From positions 371,388 through 435,387 of the forward strand of contig NZ_JBEXMJ010000004.1 of NCBI RefSeq assembly GCF_040610475.1: DNA of 64,000 nucleotides, written 5' to 3'. A program made the translations under genes and the position numbers. Below, piece by piece: positions 1 to 8,611 of this stretch; the stretch's first letter is position 1; every line of letters begins with the position of its first letter. The stretch is from Actinopolymorpha sp. NPDC004070 (GTDB lineage Bacteria; Actinomycetota; Actinomycetes; Propionibacteriales; Actinopolymorphaceae). A model generated the notes under the pieces. It saw nothing but the letters and a program-made list of their open reading frames with translations. It made no database searches and was not told the DNA's origin.

Positions 1-22
1 TGGATCAGGTGCGGGAGGTGGA

Positions 23-352
23 ATGAACCAGAAGTCGGATCAGGGCGTGTTCCGGATCTCGGGGGCCCCGCGCAGCCTGAAGGCTGATGTCCGTTCCCGG
101 GAGGTGCGATATCTGATCTCCATGGGGGTGCGAACGCTCTGCTTCGTGGGCGCGTTCGTCACTCACGGCATCGCCCGATGGCTGCTCATCGTGGCCGCCG
201 TCTTTCTGCCGTACATCGCGGTTGTGATCGCCAACGCCGGTCGGGAGCGGACCAAGGCGCCGCCACCGGCCTACCTGGCTGATCACCGGCTGGAGCTTCC
301 AGCACCTCCGGAGCACCCTGTCCCCCCGCAAAATAACGTGAGGACCGGCTAG
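23..352 (+). CDS. DUF3099 family membrane protein
   Basis: A 109-aa protein with the DUF3099 layout: a short basic N-terminus, then two hydrophobic segments (roughly residues 37-50 and 53-72) ending in the motif ANAGRE, then a proline-rich cytoplasmic-type tail. The start is ATG with GGGAGG just upstream. The family is a small actinobacterial membrane protein of unknown role; I can only say it is probably an inner-membrane protein. The gene stands alone; a terminator-like hairpin lies about 70 nt after its stop. Confidence 0.85.
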   Translation: MNQKSDQGVFRISGAPRSLKADVRSREVRYLISMGVRTLCFVGAFVTHGIARWLLIVAAVFLPYIAVVIANAGRERTKAPPPAYLADHRLELPAPPEHPVPPQNNVRTG

Positions 353-421
353 ACCTACCTGGTGCCTTCGTGCCAGACTCGTTCTGCGCGCTCCGCTTCC
401 CCCGTCGGAGTGCGACGTGAT

Positions 422-461
422 GCGATGCCGGGCGGCTTCCCCCGTGGCTGCCCGGCATCGC
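422..461 (+). terminator. Hairpin terminator after the DUF3099 gene
   Basis: Perfect 12-bp inverted repeat (422-433 with 450-461, loop of 16 nt) with a GC-rich stem, followed by the T-rich run ttcttgtctt. Position and tail fit an intrinsic terminator for the gene ending at 352. Confidence 0.6.
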
Positions 462-633
462 TTCTTGTCTTCTACGGACCGTTAATTATGACTCAGCGTG
501 AGCCGATCCGCCTGATGTGGCCACTCTCGGCTACTCTTCGCAGCCGAGCGTCTGTGGGGCTGAGTCGGCCCTGCCGGTCCGGCTGCGCGGGCCCGGCGTG
601 GCAGGCGCGGTGGTCGCGCGGTGAGGTGAGGTC

Positions 634-846
634 GTGACCGAGAGCGTCGTCGAGGACGAGCCGATCTGTTCGGCCAAGGGGTGCTCCGCGCCCGCCGAGT
701 GGGCGTTGCGCTGGAACAATCCGCGCATCCACACCGAGGAACGCCGCAAGACCTGGCTCGCGTGTGACGCGCACCGCGCCCAGTTGTCCGACTTCCTGTC
801 CGCCCGCGGCTTCCTGCGCGAGGTGGAACCCTTCTCCCCCGGCTGA
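634..846 (+). CDS. Small conserved actinobacterial protein with paired cysteines
   Basis: A 70-aa protein starting at GTG with GAGG 7 nt upstream. It contains CSAKGC near the N-terminus and a later CDAHR segment, giving a C-x4-C ... C-x2-H pattern that could bind a metal. A conserved central run reads WNNPRIHTEERRKTWLAC. Homologues of this size are common in actinomycetes and some carry the label acetone carboxylase, which the sequence does not support. It sits between the DUF3099 gene and moaA. Function unknown; zinc binding is inference. Confidence 0.75.
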   Translation: MTESVVEDEPICSAKGCSAPAEWALRWNNPRIHTEERRKTWLACDAHRAQLSDFLSARGFLREVEPFSPG

Positions 847-867
847 CAACGGGGCTCCCGCCTGGTG

Positions 868-1866
868 TCAGCCGCCGATGGCGGACATGGGGCGGGCTGG
901 TTGCAGGAAGCTGGGGTCGTCGATCCCGTGCCCGGGCAGCTTGCCGGCCATCGCGTCCTGCCAGCGCCTGGCGAGCTCGGCGTCGTCGGCGCCTGCCCGA
1001 AGAGCGGTCCGCAGGTCGGACTCCGACCGGGCGAACAGGCAGTTGCGGACCTGCCCGTCGGCGGTGAGCCGTACGCGGTCGCAGTCGCCGCAGAAGGGCC
1101 TGGTCACCGATGCGATCACCCCGACCCGCCCCGGCCCGCCGTCGACGAGGAACGACTCGGCGGGTGCGCTGCCCCGCCGGCTCGGGTCGTCGGACACCAG
1201 GCTGAACCGGGCCTCCAGCCGCTCGATGATCTCGTCGGCGGTGACCATGGTCTTCCGGTCCCAGCCGTGCTGGGCGTCCAGCGGCATCTGCTCGATGAAC
1301 CGCAGCTCGTAACCGCGCTCCAGGCACCAGGCCAGCAGGTCGGGCGCCTCGTGGTCGTTGGTGCCGCGCATCAGCACGGAGTTGACCTTCACCGGGGTCA
1401 GCCCGGCGTCGGCCGCGGCGGCCAGCCCGTCGACCACGTCGTTCCACCGGTCGCGACGAGTCAGCCGGGCGAAGGTGTCCGGGCGCAAAGTGTCGAGAGA
1501 GACGTTGATGCGGTCCAGCCCGGCCTCGCGCAGGGGTGCCGCGAGCCGGGTGAGCCCGATCCCGTTGCTGGTCAGCGAGATCTCAGGCCGGGGCGAGAGT
1601 CGCGCCGTACGGGAAACGATGTCGACCAGGCCGCGCCGGACCAGTGGCTCGCCCCCGGTGAAGCGGACCTCCCGAACGCCGAGCCGGCAGACGGCGACCT
1701 CGACCAGCCGGACGACCTCGTCGTTGGTGAGCAGCTCCGGCCCGGGCAGCCAGGCGAGACCCTCGGCCGGCATGCAGTAGGTGCAGCGCAGGTTGCACCG
1801 GTCGGTCAGGGAGACCCGCAGGTCGGTTGCCACCCGGCCGAAGGAGTCCAGTAGTTGCGGGACCAT
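868..1866 (-). CDS. moaA: GTP 3',8-cyclase MoaA
   Basis: A 332-aa radical-SAM enzyme for the first step of molybdenum cofactor synthesis, converting GTP to 3',8-cyclo-GTP. The N-terminal 4Fe-4S motif CNLRCTYC is at residues 24-31. A C-terminal cysteine set (CGDC, then NC about 13 residues on) would bind the second cluster, and the protein ends in the conserved GG. Full family length. No other moa gene is adjacent. The start codon lies 6 nt after TAGGCT on the minus strand with no Shine-Dalgarno sequence, so a leaderless mRNA is likely. Confidence 0.95.
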   Translation of the reverse strand: MVPQLLDSFGRVATDLRVSLTDRCNLRCTYCMPAEGLAWLPGPELLTNDEVVRLVEVAVCRLGVREVRFTGGEPLVRRGLVDIVSRTARLSPRPEISLTSNGIGLTRLAAPLREAGLDRINVSLDTLRPDTFARLTRRDRWNDVVDGLAAAADAGLTPVKVNSVLMRGTNDHEAPDLLAWCLERGYELRFIEQMPLDAQHGWDRKTMVTADEIIERLEARFSLVSDDPSRRGSAPAESFLVDGGPGRVGVIASVTRPFCGDCDRVRLTADGQVRNCLFARSESDLRTALRAGADDAELARRWQDAMAGKLPGHGIDDPSFLQPARPMSAIGG

Positions 1867-1872
1867 TCGCCC

Positions 1873-1878
1873 AGCCTA
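1873..1878 (-). promoter_or_regulatory. -10 box of moaA, leaderless geometry
   Basis: TAGGCT on the minus strand, then 6 nt, then the ATG of moaA. This is the usual actinobacterial TANNNT spacing for transcription starting at the start codon. No convincing -35 is visible. Confidence 0.5.
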
Positions 1879-1927
1879 GGTCACACCACCGACAGTCGCC
1901 CCCGGCTCGCGGCCTCGCGCGCGCGAC

Positions 1928-2006
1928 CGGACCCGAGCCGGATCCGAACCGGACCCGAGCCGGACCCGAGCCGGACCCGAGCCGGACCCCGAGCCGGACC
2001 CCGAGC
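1928..2006. repeat. Tandem repeat, 11/12-bp unit, about 7 copies
   Basis: Units of cggacccgagc: five at 11 bp (the second diverged to cggatccgaac), then two lengthened to 12 bp by an extra C. It fills the divergent gap between moaA and the SURF1 gene. An open frame reads through it into SURF1, but the resulting peptide is low-complexity and not SURF1-like, so I treat the array as non-coding. Confidence 0.85.
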
Positions 2007-2111
2007 GAGAGCCGAACGAGACCGCGAGGCGGTCTCCCCCTCGGACTCGAAGCCGGCCGCCGCCACCCCGATGGGAGGGCCGCCGGGCTGGTTCGGTTAG
2101 CGTCGTTCATC

Positions 2112-3041
2112 GTGTACCGCTTCCTGTTGCGGCCACGCTGGCTCGCCATGATGGTCGCGGTCGTGATCGCGGCCACCGTGTGCGTCGAACTCGCCGGCTG
2201 GCAGCTGCACCGCCTGGAGGCGCGCCGCGCACACAACGCCCTGATCACCAGCAACTCCGGCGTGTCCGCCCGCCCCGTCGCCGACGTGCTCGTGCCCGGC
2301 CGGTCGGTCGGCTCGGCCAGGGAGTACGCCCAGGTTAAGGCGCGCGGCACCTACGACGCCGCGCACCAGATCCTGGTCCGGTACCGCCCGCTGCAGGGCG
2401 AGCCGGGTTTCAACGTCCTCACCCCGCTGCGGCTGGACGGGTCGAGGTACGCCGTTCTGGTCAACCGGGGCTGGATTCCCAGCCTCCGCTCCACCAACGC
2501 GCCGAAGGCACCCGCCCCGCCCACCGGCGAGGTCACCGTGATCGCGCGGGTCCGGGCCAGCGAGGCCACCGACCAGCAGGTGCCGGTGAACGACGGACAG
2601 GTCCGGTTCATCCAGGTCCGCGCGATCTCGGCAGTGATGCCGTACCCCCTGCTCGGCGACTACGTCGAACTCGCCCGCCAGATCCCCGCCCAGCGCGCCG
2701 ATCTCCCCCACATGCTGCCGCCGCCGGAGCTGTCGGAGGGACCACACCTGGCGTACGCGTTCCAGTGGTACATGTTCGCGCTGATCGCGGTGGCCGGTGC
2801 GATCTTCCTCGCGTACGACGAGGCGCACGACGGGCGGCTGCGCGAACGGCTCCGGAACATGCGGGTCGAACCGAACGAACCGCGCCGACCGGCCGGCCGC
2901 ACCGCGCCCGGACGTACGCCCCCGGGACGCACCCCCGGACCGCCCGAGCGCCCCGGCCCGCCCGGTTCGCCCGGCACTCGCGGGCACTCGGGGAGGAGCG
3001 CGACACTGGAGGACGAGGACAGCGCGCGGCGTTCCACCTGA
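2112..3041 (+). CDS. SURF1 family cytochrome oxidase biogenesis protein
   Basis: A 309-aa membrane protein. SURF1 proteins assist assembly or heme insertion of aa3-type cytochrome c oxidase. The chosen GTG start gives the family-typical opening VYRFLLRPRWL followed by the first membrane helix (about residues 13-30) and GWQLHRLEAR. The middle carries the extracytoplasmic SURF1 domain (the NRGW motif is clear), and a second helix lies near residues 216-238. The last 65 residues are a Pro/Gly/Arg-rich tail that is probably disordered. The frame is open upstream through the tandem repeat, but those codons do not look like SURF1. Heme A genes ctaA and ctaB occur later in the window. Confidence 0.85.
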   Translation: MYRFLLRPRWLAMMVAVVIAATVCVELAGWQLHRLEARRAHNALITSNSGVSARPVADVLVPGRSVGSAREYAQVKARGTYDAAHQILVRYRPLQGEPGFNVLTPLRLDGSRYAVLVNRGWIPSLRSTNAPKAPAPPTGEVTVIARVRASEATDQQVPVNDGQVRFIQVRAISAVMPYPLLGDYVELARQIPAQRADLPHMLPPPELSEGPHLAYAFQWYMFALIAVAGAIFLAYDEAHDGRLRERLRNMRVEPNEPRRPAGRTAPGRTPPGRTPGPPERPGPPGSPGTRGHSGRSATLEDEDSARRST

Positions 3042-3059
3042 GGCCGTGAGGAGCGTGGC

Positions 3060-4877
3060 ATGGCGGCACCCATCGAGGACTACGCCATCGTCGGCGACAT
3101 GCAGACCGCCGCCCTGGTCAGCAGGTCCGGCTCCATCGACTGGCTGTGCTTCCCCCGCTTCGACTCCGGCGCGTGCTTCGCCGCCCTGCTCGGTGACGAC
3201 GACAACGGCCACTGGACGATCCGGCCCCGCGGCGGCTCGGCGCGCGCGGCGCGGCGGCACTACCGCGGCGACACCCTGATCCTGGAGACCGAGTGGGAGG
3301 TCCCCGAGGGCGCGGTCCGGGTGATCGACTTCATGCCGCCGCGGGACCAGGCGCCCGATATCGTCCGCATCGTCGAGGGCGTCTCCGGGCGGGTGCCGAT
3401 GCGCAGCTGCCTTCGCCTGCGGTTCGACTACGGCGCTGTCGTCCCGTGGGTTCGCAAGATCGACCAGCAGGTCGCCGCCGTCGCCGGTCCGGACGCGGTC
3501 TGGCTGCGCTCCGACGTCCACACGTACGGCCGGGACTTCGCGACGTACGCCGACTTCGAGGTGAGCGCGAACGACCGGGTGCGGTTCGTGCTCACCTGGC
3601 ATCCGTCCCACCTGCCGCCGCCCACCCCGGTCGACGCCGACGAGGAACTCGCCCACACCGAGGAGCTGTGGAAGGCGTGGTCGGGGCAGTCCACCTTCGA
3701 CGGGCCCTGGCGGGAGCCGGTGCTGCGTTCGCTGCTGACGTTGAAGGCGCTGACGTACGAGCCGACCGGCGGCATCGTGGCGGCGGCCACCACCTCCCTG
3801 CCCGAGGACATCGGCGGCAGCCGCAACTGGGACTACCGCTACTGCTGGCTGCGCGACGCCACCATGACCTTGTCCGCGCTGATCCGCAGCGGGTACGACC
3901 AGGAGGCCGCCGCGTGGGGTCAGTGGCTGCTGCGCGCGGTCGCCGGATCGCCCGCCGACCTGCAGATCATGTACGGCGTGGCCGGTGAGCGCCGGCTGCT
4001 GGAGTACGACCTGCCGTGGCTTTCCGGCTACGACGACTCCCGCCCGGTCCGGGTCGGGAACAAGGCGGTCGACCAGCTTCAGCTGGACGTGTACGGCGAG
4101 GTGATCGACGCCCTCGCGCTGGCCCGCCGGGCCGGCCTCGACCCGCACGAGGAGTCGTGGTCGCTGCAGGCGGTGCTGATCTCCCACCTCAGCGAGCACT
4201 GGCACGACCGCGACGAGGGGATCTGGGAGGTTCGCGGTCCGCGCCGGCCGTTCACCCATTCCAAGGTGATGGCCTGGGTGGCGATGGACCGCGCGGTGAG
4301 GGCGGTCGAGGACTACGGCTTGCGCGGCCCGGTCGGGAAGTGGCGGGCGGTCCGGGACGAGATCCACCGTGAGGTGTGCGCGAAGGGGTACGACGCCGAC
4401 CGCAACACCTTCACCCAGTCGTTCGGATCCCGCGACGTCGACGCCGCGCTGCTGCTGATCCCGCAGGTCGGCTTCCTGCCGCCCGACGACCCACGCGTCG
4501 TGGGCACTATCGAGGCCGTGCAGCGCGAGCTCACCCGCGACGGGCTGGTGATGCGCTATCCCAGCGACGAGGGCGGCGAACGCGGATCCGACGGGATGCC
4601 GGGCACCGAGGGCACCTTCCTCGCCTGCACGTTCTGGCTGGCCGACGACCTGGCCATGATCGGGCGGAAACGAGACGCCCGCGACCTGTTCTGCCGCCTG
4701 CTGGACCTGCGCAACGACGTCGGTCTGCTGGCCGAGGAGTACGACCCGCGCCACCGCCGGATGGTCGGCAACTTCCCGCAGGCGTACAGCCACATCGCCC
4801 TGATCAACTCGGCTCTGCACCTGAACGGCGCGACCCCGGTGCGCTGCGACCCGAACCACGCCGCGCCGGCGGCGTGA
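3060..4877 (+). CDS. Glycoside hydrolase family 15 protein (glucoamylase/trehalase-like)
   Basis: A 605-aa two-domain enzyme: an N-terminal beta-sandwich (IEDYAIVGDMQTAALVSRSG, then IDWLCFPRFDS) and a C-terminal alpha/alpha barrel from about residue 225. Barrel motifs include RNWDYRYCWLRDA near residues 252-264, the NKAVDQLQLDVYGE segment, a GTEGTF segment with a conserved acid and a closing NFPQAYSHIALINSAL. No signal peptide, so intracellular. The family includes actinobacterial trehalases and alpha-glucosidases; the exact substrate cannot be told here. ATG start 18 nt after the SURF1 stop, so the two may be cotranscribed. Confidence 0.9.
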   Translation: MAAPIEDYAIVGDMQTAALVSRSGSIDWLCFPRFDSGACFAALLGDDDNGHWTIRPRGGSARAARRHYRGDTLILETEWEVPEGAVRVIDFMPPRDQAPDIVRIVEGVSGRVPMRSCLRLRFDYGAVVPWVRKIDQQVAAVAGPDAVWLRSDVHTYGRDFATYADFEVSANDRVRFVLTWHPSHLPPPTPVDADEELAHTEELWKAWSGQSTFDGPWREPVLRSLLTLKALTYEPTGGIVAAATTSLPEDIGGSRNWDYRYCWLRDATMTLSALIRSGYDQEAAAWGQWLLRAVAGSPADLQIMYGVAGERRLLEYDLPWLSGYDDSRPVRVGNKAVDQLQLDVYGEVIDALALARRAGLDPHEESWSLQAVLISHLSEHWHDRDEGIWEVRGPRRPFTHSKVMAWVAMDRAVRAVEDYGLRGPVGKWRAVRDEIHREVCAKGYDADRNTFTQSFGSRDVDAALLLIPQVGFLPPDDPRVVGTIEAVQRELTRDGLVMRYPSDEGGERGSDGMPGTEGTFLACTFWLADDLAMIGRKRDARDLFCRLLDLRNDVGLLAEEYDPRHRRMVGNFPQAYSHIALINSALHLNGATPVRCDPNHAAPAA

Positions 4878-4959
4878 GGCGATTCTTCCGGCGCTCCCCA
4901 TGGTGGGGCTGGACATCCCGACCGGCGTCCGACTTTCCCATGGACACCGGAGCATCCTG

Positions 4960-5472
4960 CTAGAAGGAGACGGGCGGATATCCGTTCTCCAGATAGGCGA
5001 CGGCGCCGGTCTTCCTGGCCCGCATGGCCGCACTGATGCGGCGTCCGTAGAGCGCTGGACGCATCTCCCGGACCTGCCTGATGGACCAGAAGTCGAAGGC
5101 GCCCAGTTCACTTTCCTGAAGTGTGATCGACGCGATTTCTTCCGGGGTGAGGACTCCGCCGTCGAACACGGTCATCAGCCCTTCGATCGGTATGGCCTCG
5201 GTGCGGGGTTCCCAGTCCACGACCAGCAGCCTGCCGAGCGGCCGGGTCAGGCCGAGTTCCTCCTTCACCTCCCGGGCTGCGGCAGCGTACGGAGCCTCAT
5301 TGGCGTCGACCACACCGCCGGGGTAGTCCCACCCGTCGGTGTAGGTCGGTTTGACCACGAGCACGCGGCCGGCCGAGTCGAAGAACAACGCACCTGAGGC
5401 TTCGCGCTTGCGCGGCAGGCGCAGGCTCCAGTGACCGTCGGGCGGCTCGATCGTCGTCATCCGGCGGAACAT
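4960..5472 (-). CDS. Nudix hydrolase
   Basis: A 170-aa protein with a complete Nudix box: G-x5-E-x7-REVKEELGL, starting at GVVDANE. It would hydrolyse a nucleoside diphosphate linked to another moiety; the substrate is unknown. The ATG at 5472 is preferred over an in-frame start 57 nt upstream because GGGAGGA lies about 11 nt before it. It is convergent with the GH15 gene. Confidence 0.85.
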   Translation of the reverse strand: MFRRMTTIEPPDGHWSLRLPRKREASGALFFDSAGRVLVVKPTYTDGWDYPGGVVDANEAPYAAAAREVKEELGLTRPLGRLLVVDWEPRTEAIPIEGLMTVFDGGVLTPEEIASITLQESELGAFDFWSIRQVREMRPALYGRRISAAMRARKTGAVAYLENGYPPVSF

Positions 5473-5552
5473 ATCAGTGTCGGTCCTCCCCGTCGCCGCG
5501 CCGACATGCGTCTGACGCGCCCTCGGCACCCCCCTGGCGGGCTAGGGCGCCC

Positions 5553-5573
5553 GGCATTGTTCCGCGGAAGAAT
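5553..5573. repeat. Partial copy of the neighbouring palindrome
   Basis: ggcattgttccgcggaagaa matches the palindrome core at 5597-5616 with one difference. The two copies are 44 bp apart in the same orientation. Confidence 0.6.
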
Positions 5574-5592
5574 CCTCGCGTCCGTCGAACGC

Positions 5593-5624
5593 CTTCGGCA
5601 TTCTTCCGCGGAAGAATGCCGAAG
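5593..5624. repeat. Perfect 32-bp palindrome
   Basis: cttcggcattcttccg is followed at once by its exact reverse complement (5609-5624), with no loop. It lies in the 304-bp gap between the Nudix gene and the 3' end of alaS. It could be a binding site, a replication or recombination site, or, as RNA, a cruciform or terminator. No T-run follows on either strand. Confidence 0.8.
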
Positions 5625-5704
5625 CTCTGGACCGGAGCGCTGGACCGAAGCGCCGCCCTTCGCGGGATCGCGCCGCAAGCCGTCCGAACCACGAGATCGC
5701 GGCG

Positions 5705-5752
5705 AGCTGGGAAGACCAATGGGGCTTATGGCACCCACAAGTCTTCCCAGCT
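5705..5752 (-). terminator. Inverted repeat downstream of alaS
   Basis: agctgggaagac (5705-5716) pairs perfectly with gtcttcccagct (5741-5752) across a 24-nt loop. It lies 25 nt past the alaS stop on the minus strand and may end that transcript. There is no strong U-tract. Confidence 0.4.
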
Positions 5753-5776
5753 TGGGCAAACGCCGCGGTCAGGCGG

Positions 5777-8611
5777 TCAGGCGGTCGCGCCGAGGTGGTC
5801 GGTCAGCCGGTCGGCCGCCAGCGCGAGCGCGGTGTCCAACCGGTCGACGTCACGGCCACCCGCGTGGGCGAACGAACCGTTGCCTCCCGCGCCGCCACCG
5901 ATCGCCCGCCCCGCCGGTGTCAACAGCTCCTTGGCAGTGCCGCGGCCCGCCGACGACGGGTCGACCGTCAGCACCAGCTGCGCCCGGCCGTCGAGCGCGC
6001 GAGCGAGGACGACGCCGCCTGGTCGGTCCCGCGGGCCGCGTTCCAGGACCGCCTGCGCCAGTTCCCGCAGGTCCAGGTCCCGCGGATCCAGGTCGCCTTG
6101 ATCCAGGTCGCCTTGATCCAGGTCGCCTTGATCCGCACCACCCGCCACCCCGCCGCGCTCGTCCACCCGGCTCGCCACCAGCCAGCCGCCGGACGCGGTG
6201 TCGCGACGACGGCTCAGCAGCCGGTCCGCACCCGCCAGCAGGTCCGCCCGCCGGCGCCGGCCGAGTTCGCGTTCAGCCTGGGCCAGGTCGGACAACCGGC
6301 GCCGGAGCTGGTCGAGTATCCGGTCCGCCGACCGGCCCGGCCCACCGCTGCCCGACCGGCCGGACCCGCCGAGGAGGTCCTGGATCTGTTCCAGCAGCCG
6401 GTGTTCGTGGTCGGCGTACCGCAGCGCGTCCAGCCCGGTGAGCGCCTCCAGCCGGCGTACCCCGGCACCGACGGAGGACTCCCCGACGATCCGCACCGGG
6501 CCTGCCGCGCTCGCGTGCCCGACGTGCGTGCCGCCGCACAGCTCGCGGGAGAAGTCGCCGATGTCGACGACCCGGACCACCTCGCCGTACGTCTCGCCGA
6601 ACAACGCGATCGCACCCGCCGCCCGCGCCTCGTCCTGGCTGGCCTCCCACACGCGCACCTCGGGGTCGGCCAGCAGGCGCTGGTTGACCTCGTCCTCGAC
6701 CGCCCGCAGCTGGTCGGGGTCCAGCGGCGCGAAGTGGGACACGTCGAACCGCAACCGTCCCGGCGCCACCAGCGAGCCCTGCTGGCGCGCATGGTCGCCG
6801 AGATGCTCACGAAGAACCGCGTGCAGGACGTGCGTCGCACTGTGCGAACGCGCGGTTGCCTGCCGGCGCTGCACGTCGACCGTCGACCGCGCCGGCTCAC
6901 CGGGCCGGAGTTCGCCGTGGACCACCTCGACCTCGTGGACGTGCAGGCCACCGGGTCCGCGCCTGGTGTCCAGCACCCGCAGCCTGGTGTCACCGTCCGA
7001 CCCCCGGGACCCGGACCCGACGCGGATCGTGCCGGTGTCGCCCACCTGGCCACCGGACTCCGCGTACATCGGCGTTCGGTCCAGGACGAGAGTGCACCGT
7101 TCCCCCTCGGTCGCCACCGCGAGCTCGCGGCCGTCGCGCACCAACGCCAGCACGGTGCCGTCCGCCTGGTGACGGTCGTAGCCGACGAACCGGGTCGGCC
7201 CTTGTCGTTCGGCCAGCGCGCGGTAGGGCACGTCGACGTCGCCGGACGCCGAGGTGCGCGCCTGCCGCGCGCGTTCCCGCTGGTCCGCCATGAGCGCCGC
7301 GAACCGGTCGGTGTCGACCCCGAGTCCCGCCTCCGCCGCCACCTCGACGGTGAGGTCGACCGGGAAGCCGTACGTGTCATGGAGTTCGAACGCAGTACGG
7401 CCCGACAGCGCGGGTCGCCCCGACGGCCGCGCCGATCCCAGGGACTCGGTGGACTCCGGGGAGCCCGGGGAGCCCGAGGACTCCGCCCGCGCCCGCCGGA
7501 TCGCGGTGTCCAGCAGCCGGGTGCCGTGCGTCAACGTCCGGCCGAACGCCTCCTCCTCGTGCGCGATCGCCTGCCGGACCAGCGCGCGGTGCCCGGAAAG
7601 CTCCGGCCAGGACTCCACGTGCGTGTCGACCACCTGGTCCGCGAGGTCGGCGAGCAGCGGCGACTCGACTCCGAGCAGGCGCGCGTGCCGAACCGCCCGG
7701 CGTACCAGCCGGCGCAGCACGTAACCACGGCCGTCCGGGCCGGGCAGGACGCCGTCGGCGAGCAGGAACGCCGCCGCGCGCACGTGGTCGACGACGATCC
7801 GGGCGGACAGTTCCGGTGACCGGGTGCGCGACGCGGACGCCCGGCCGAGCACGCTCGACAGCACCGGCAGCAACGCGTCGGTGCGGTGGATGTGGGGCGC
7901 GTCCTGCAGCACCACCGCCGCCCGCTCGACGCCGAGCCCGGACTCCACACACGCCTGGGGCAGGTCACCGACGATCGGAAAGTCGTCGCCGGTGCCACCC
8001 TCGCCACGTACGTGCCGCATGAACACGAGGTTCCAGACCTCGAGGAACCGGTCGGGGGCCGCCGCCGGGCCGCCTTCCCCGCCGAACTCCGGGCCGCGGT
8101 CGTAGAAGATCTCCGTGCACGGCCCGCACGGGCCGGGCCCGCCGGTGGACCAGTAGTTGTCGGCCATGCCGAGCCGCTGGATGCGGTCGGAGGGGATGCC
8201 GAGCCGCTGCCAGCGGGCCGACGTCTCCTCGTCGTCGCGGTAGACGGTCGCCCACAGCCGGCCGGGGTCCAGGCGGAGCCGCTCGGTGAGGAACTCGTAC
8301 GCCCAGGGCACCACCTCGTCCGGTCCGTAGGAGCCGAAGGAGAAGTTGCCGAGCATCTCGAAGAACGTCGTGTGCCGGTCGGTGTGCCCGATCCCGTCGA
8401 TGTCGACGGTCCGCACACACTTCTGCGCCGACGTGAGCCGGGAGCAGGGCGGGGTGGAAGTGCCGAGGAAGTACGGCTTGAACTGCACCATGCCGGCGGT
8501 GGTGAAAAGCATGGTGGGGTCGTCGGTGACGAGGGAGGAGGACGGCACGACCTGGTGGTCGCGGTCGGTGAAGAAGTTCAGGAAGGTACGGCGGATGTCG
8601 ACGGTGCGCAC
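5777..8611 (-). CDS. alaS: Alanyl-tRNA synthetase (probably a second copy)
   Basis: A 944-aa full-length class II AlaRS. The N-terminal aminoacylation domain has the MLFTTAGMVQFKPYFLG, RHTTFFEMLGNFSFG and STGGPGPCGPCTEIFYDRG stretches. The editing domain keeps its zinc ligands HSATH (about 588-592) and CGGTH (about 689-693), so mischarged Ser/Gly-tRNA should still be cleared. A C-Ala domain closes the protein. An in-frame 15-bp repeat adds GDLDQ-like pentapeptides near residues 825-845. The usual actinobacterial alaS neighbours (ruvX, mltG, aroE) are absent, which suggests a paralogue; the genome would have to be searched. GTG start; see the leader hairpin upstream. Confidence 0.93.
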   Translation of the reverse strand: MRTVDIRRTFLNFFTDRDHQVVPSSSLVTDDPTMLFTTAGMVQFKPYFLGTSTPPCSRLTSAQKCVRTVDIDGIGHTDRHTTFFEMLGNFSFGSYGPDEVVPWAYEFLTERLRLDPGRLWATVYRDDEETSARWQRLGIPSDRIQRLGMADNYWSTGGPGPCGPCTEIFYDRGPEFGGEGGPAAAPDRFLEVWNLVFMRHVRGEGGTGDDFPIVGDLPQACVESGLGVERAAVVLQDAPHIHRTDALLPVLSSVLGRASASRTRSPELSARIVVDHVRAAAFLLADGVLPGPDGRGYVLRRLVRRAVRHARLLGVESPLLADLADQVVDTHVESWPELSGHRALVRQAIAHEEEAFGRTLTHGTRLLDTAIRRARAESSGSPGSPESTESLGSARPSGRPALSGRTAFELHDTYGFPVDLTVEVAAEAGLGVDTDRFAALMADQRERARQARTSASGDVDVPYRALAERQGPTRFVGYDRHQADGTVLALVRDGRELAVATEGERCTLVLDRTPMYAESGGQVGDTGTIRVGSGSRGSDGDTRLRVLDTRRGPGGLHVHEVEVVHGELRPGEPARSTVDVQRRQATARSHSATHVLHAVLREHLGDHARQQGSLVAPGRLRFDVSHFAPLDPDQLRAVEDEVNQRLLADPEVRVWEASQDEARAAGAIALFGETYGEVVRVVDIGDFSRELCGGTHVGHASAAGPVRIVGESSVGAGVRRLEALTGLDALRYADHEHRLLEQIQDLLGGSGRSGSGGPGRSADRILDQLRRRLSDLAQAERELGRRRRADLLAGADRLLSRRRDTASGGWLVASRVDERGGVAGGADQGDLDQGDLDQGDLDPRDLDLRELAQAVLERGPRDRPGGVVLARALDGRAQLVLTVDPSSAGRGTAKELLTPAGRAIGGGAGGNGSFAHAGGRDVDRLDTALALAADRLTDHLGATA
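6076..6135. repeat. 15-bp coding tandem repeat in alaS
   Basis: Four units of ggtcgccttgatcca, the first diverged (ggtcccgcggatcca) and the last ending in g. The length is a multiple of three, so the AlaRS frame is kept and DLDQG-type pentapeptides are inserted between the editing and C-Ala regions. Confidence 0.85.

Noticed and set aside
1827..2111. N-terminal extension of SURF1 read through the tandem repeat
   Set aside because: The residues are repeat-encoded Arg/Pro/Glu runs; the SURF1 family begins at the GTG at 2112.
2097..5111. Very long minus-strand open frame opposite SURF1 and GH15
   Set aside because: It is the antisense shadow of GC-rich codons; it has no start context and its Arg/Val/Gly/Asp-rich product matches no family.
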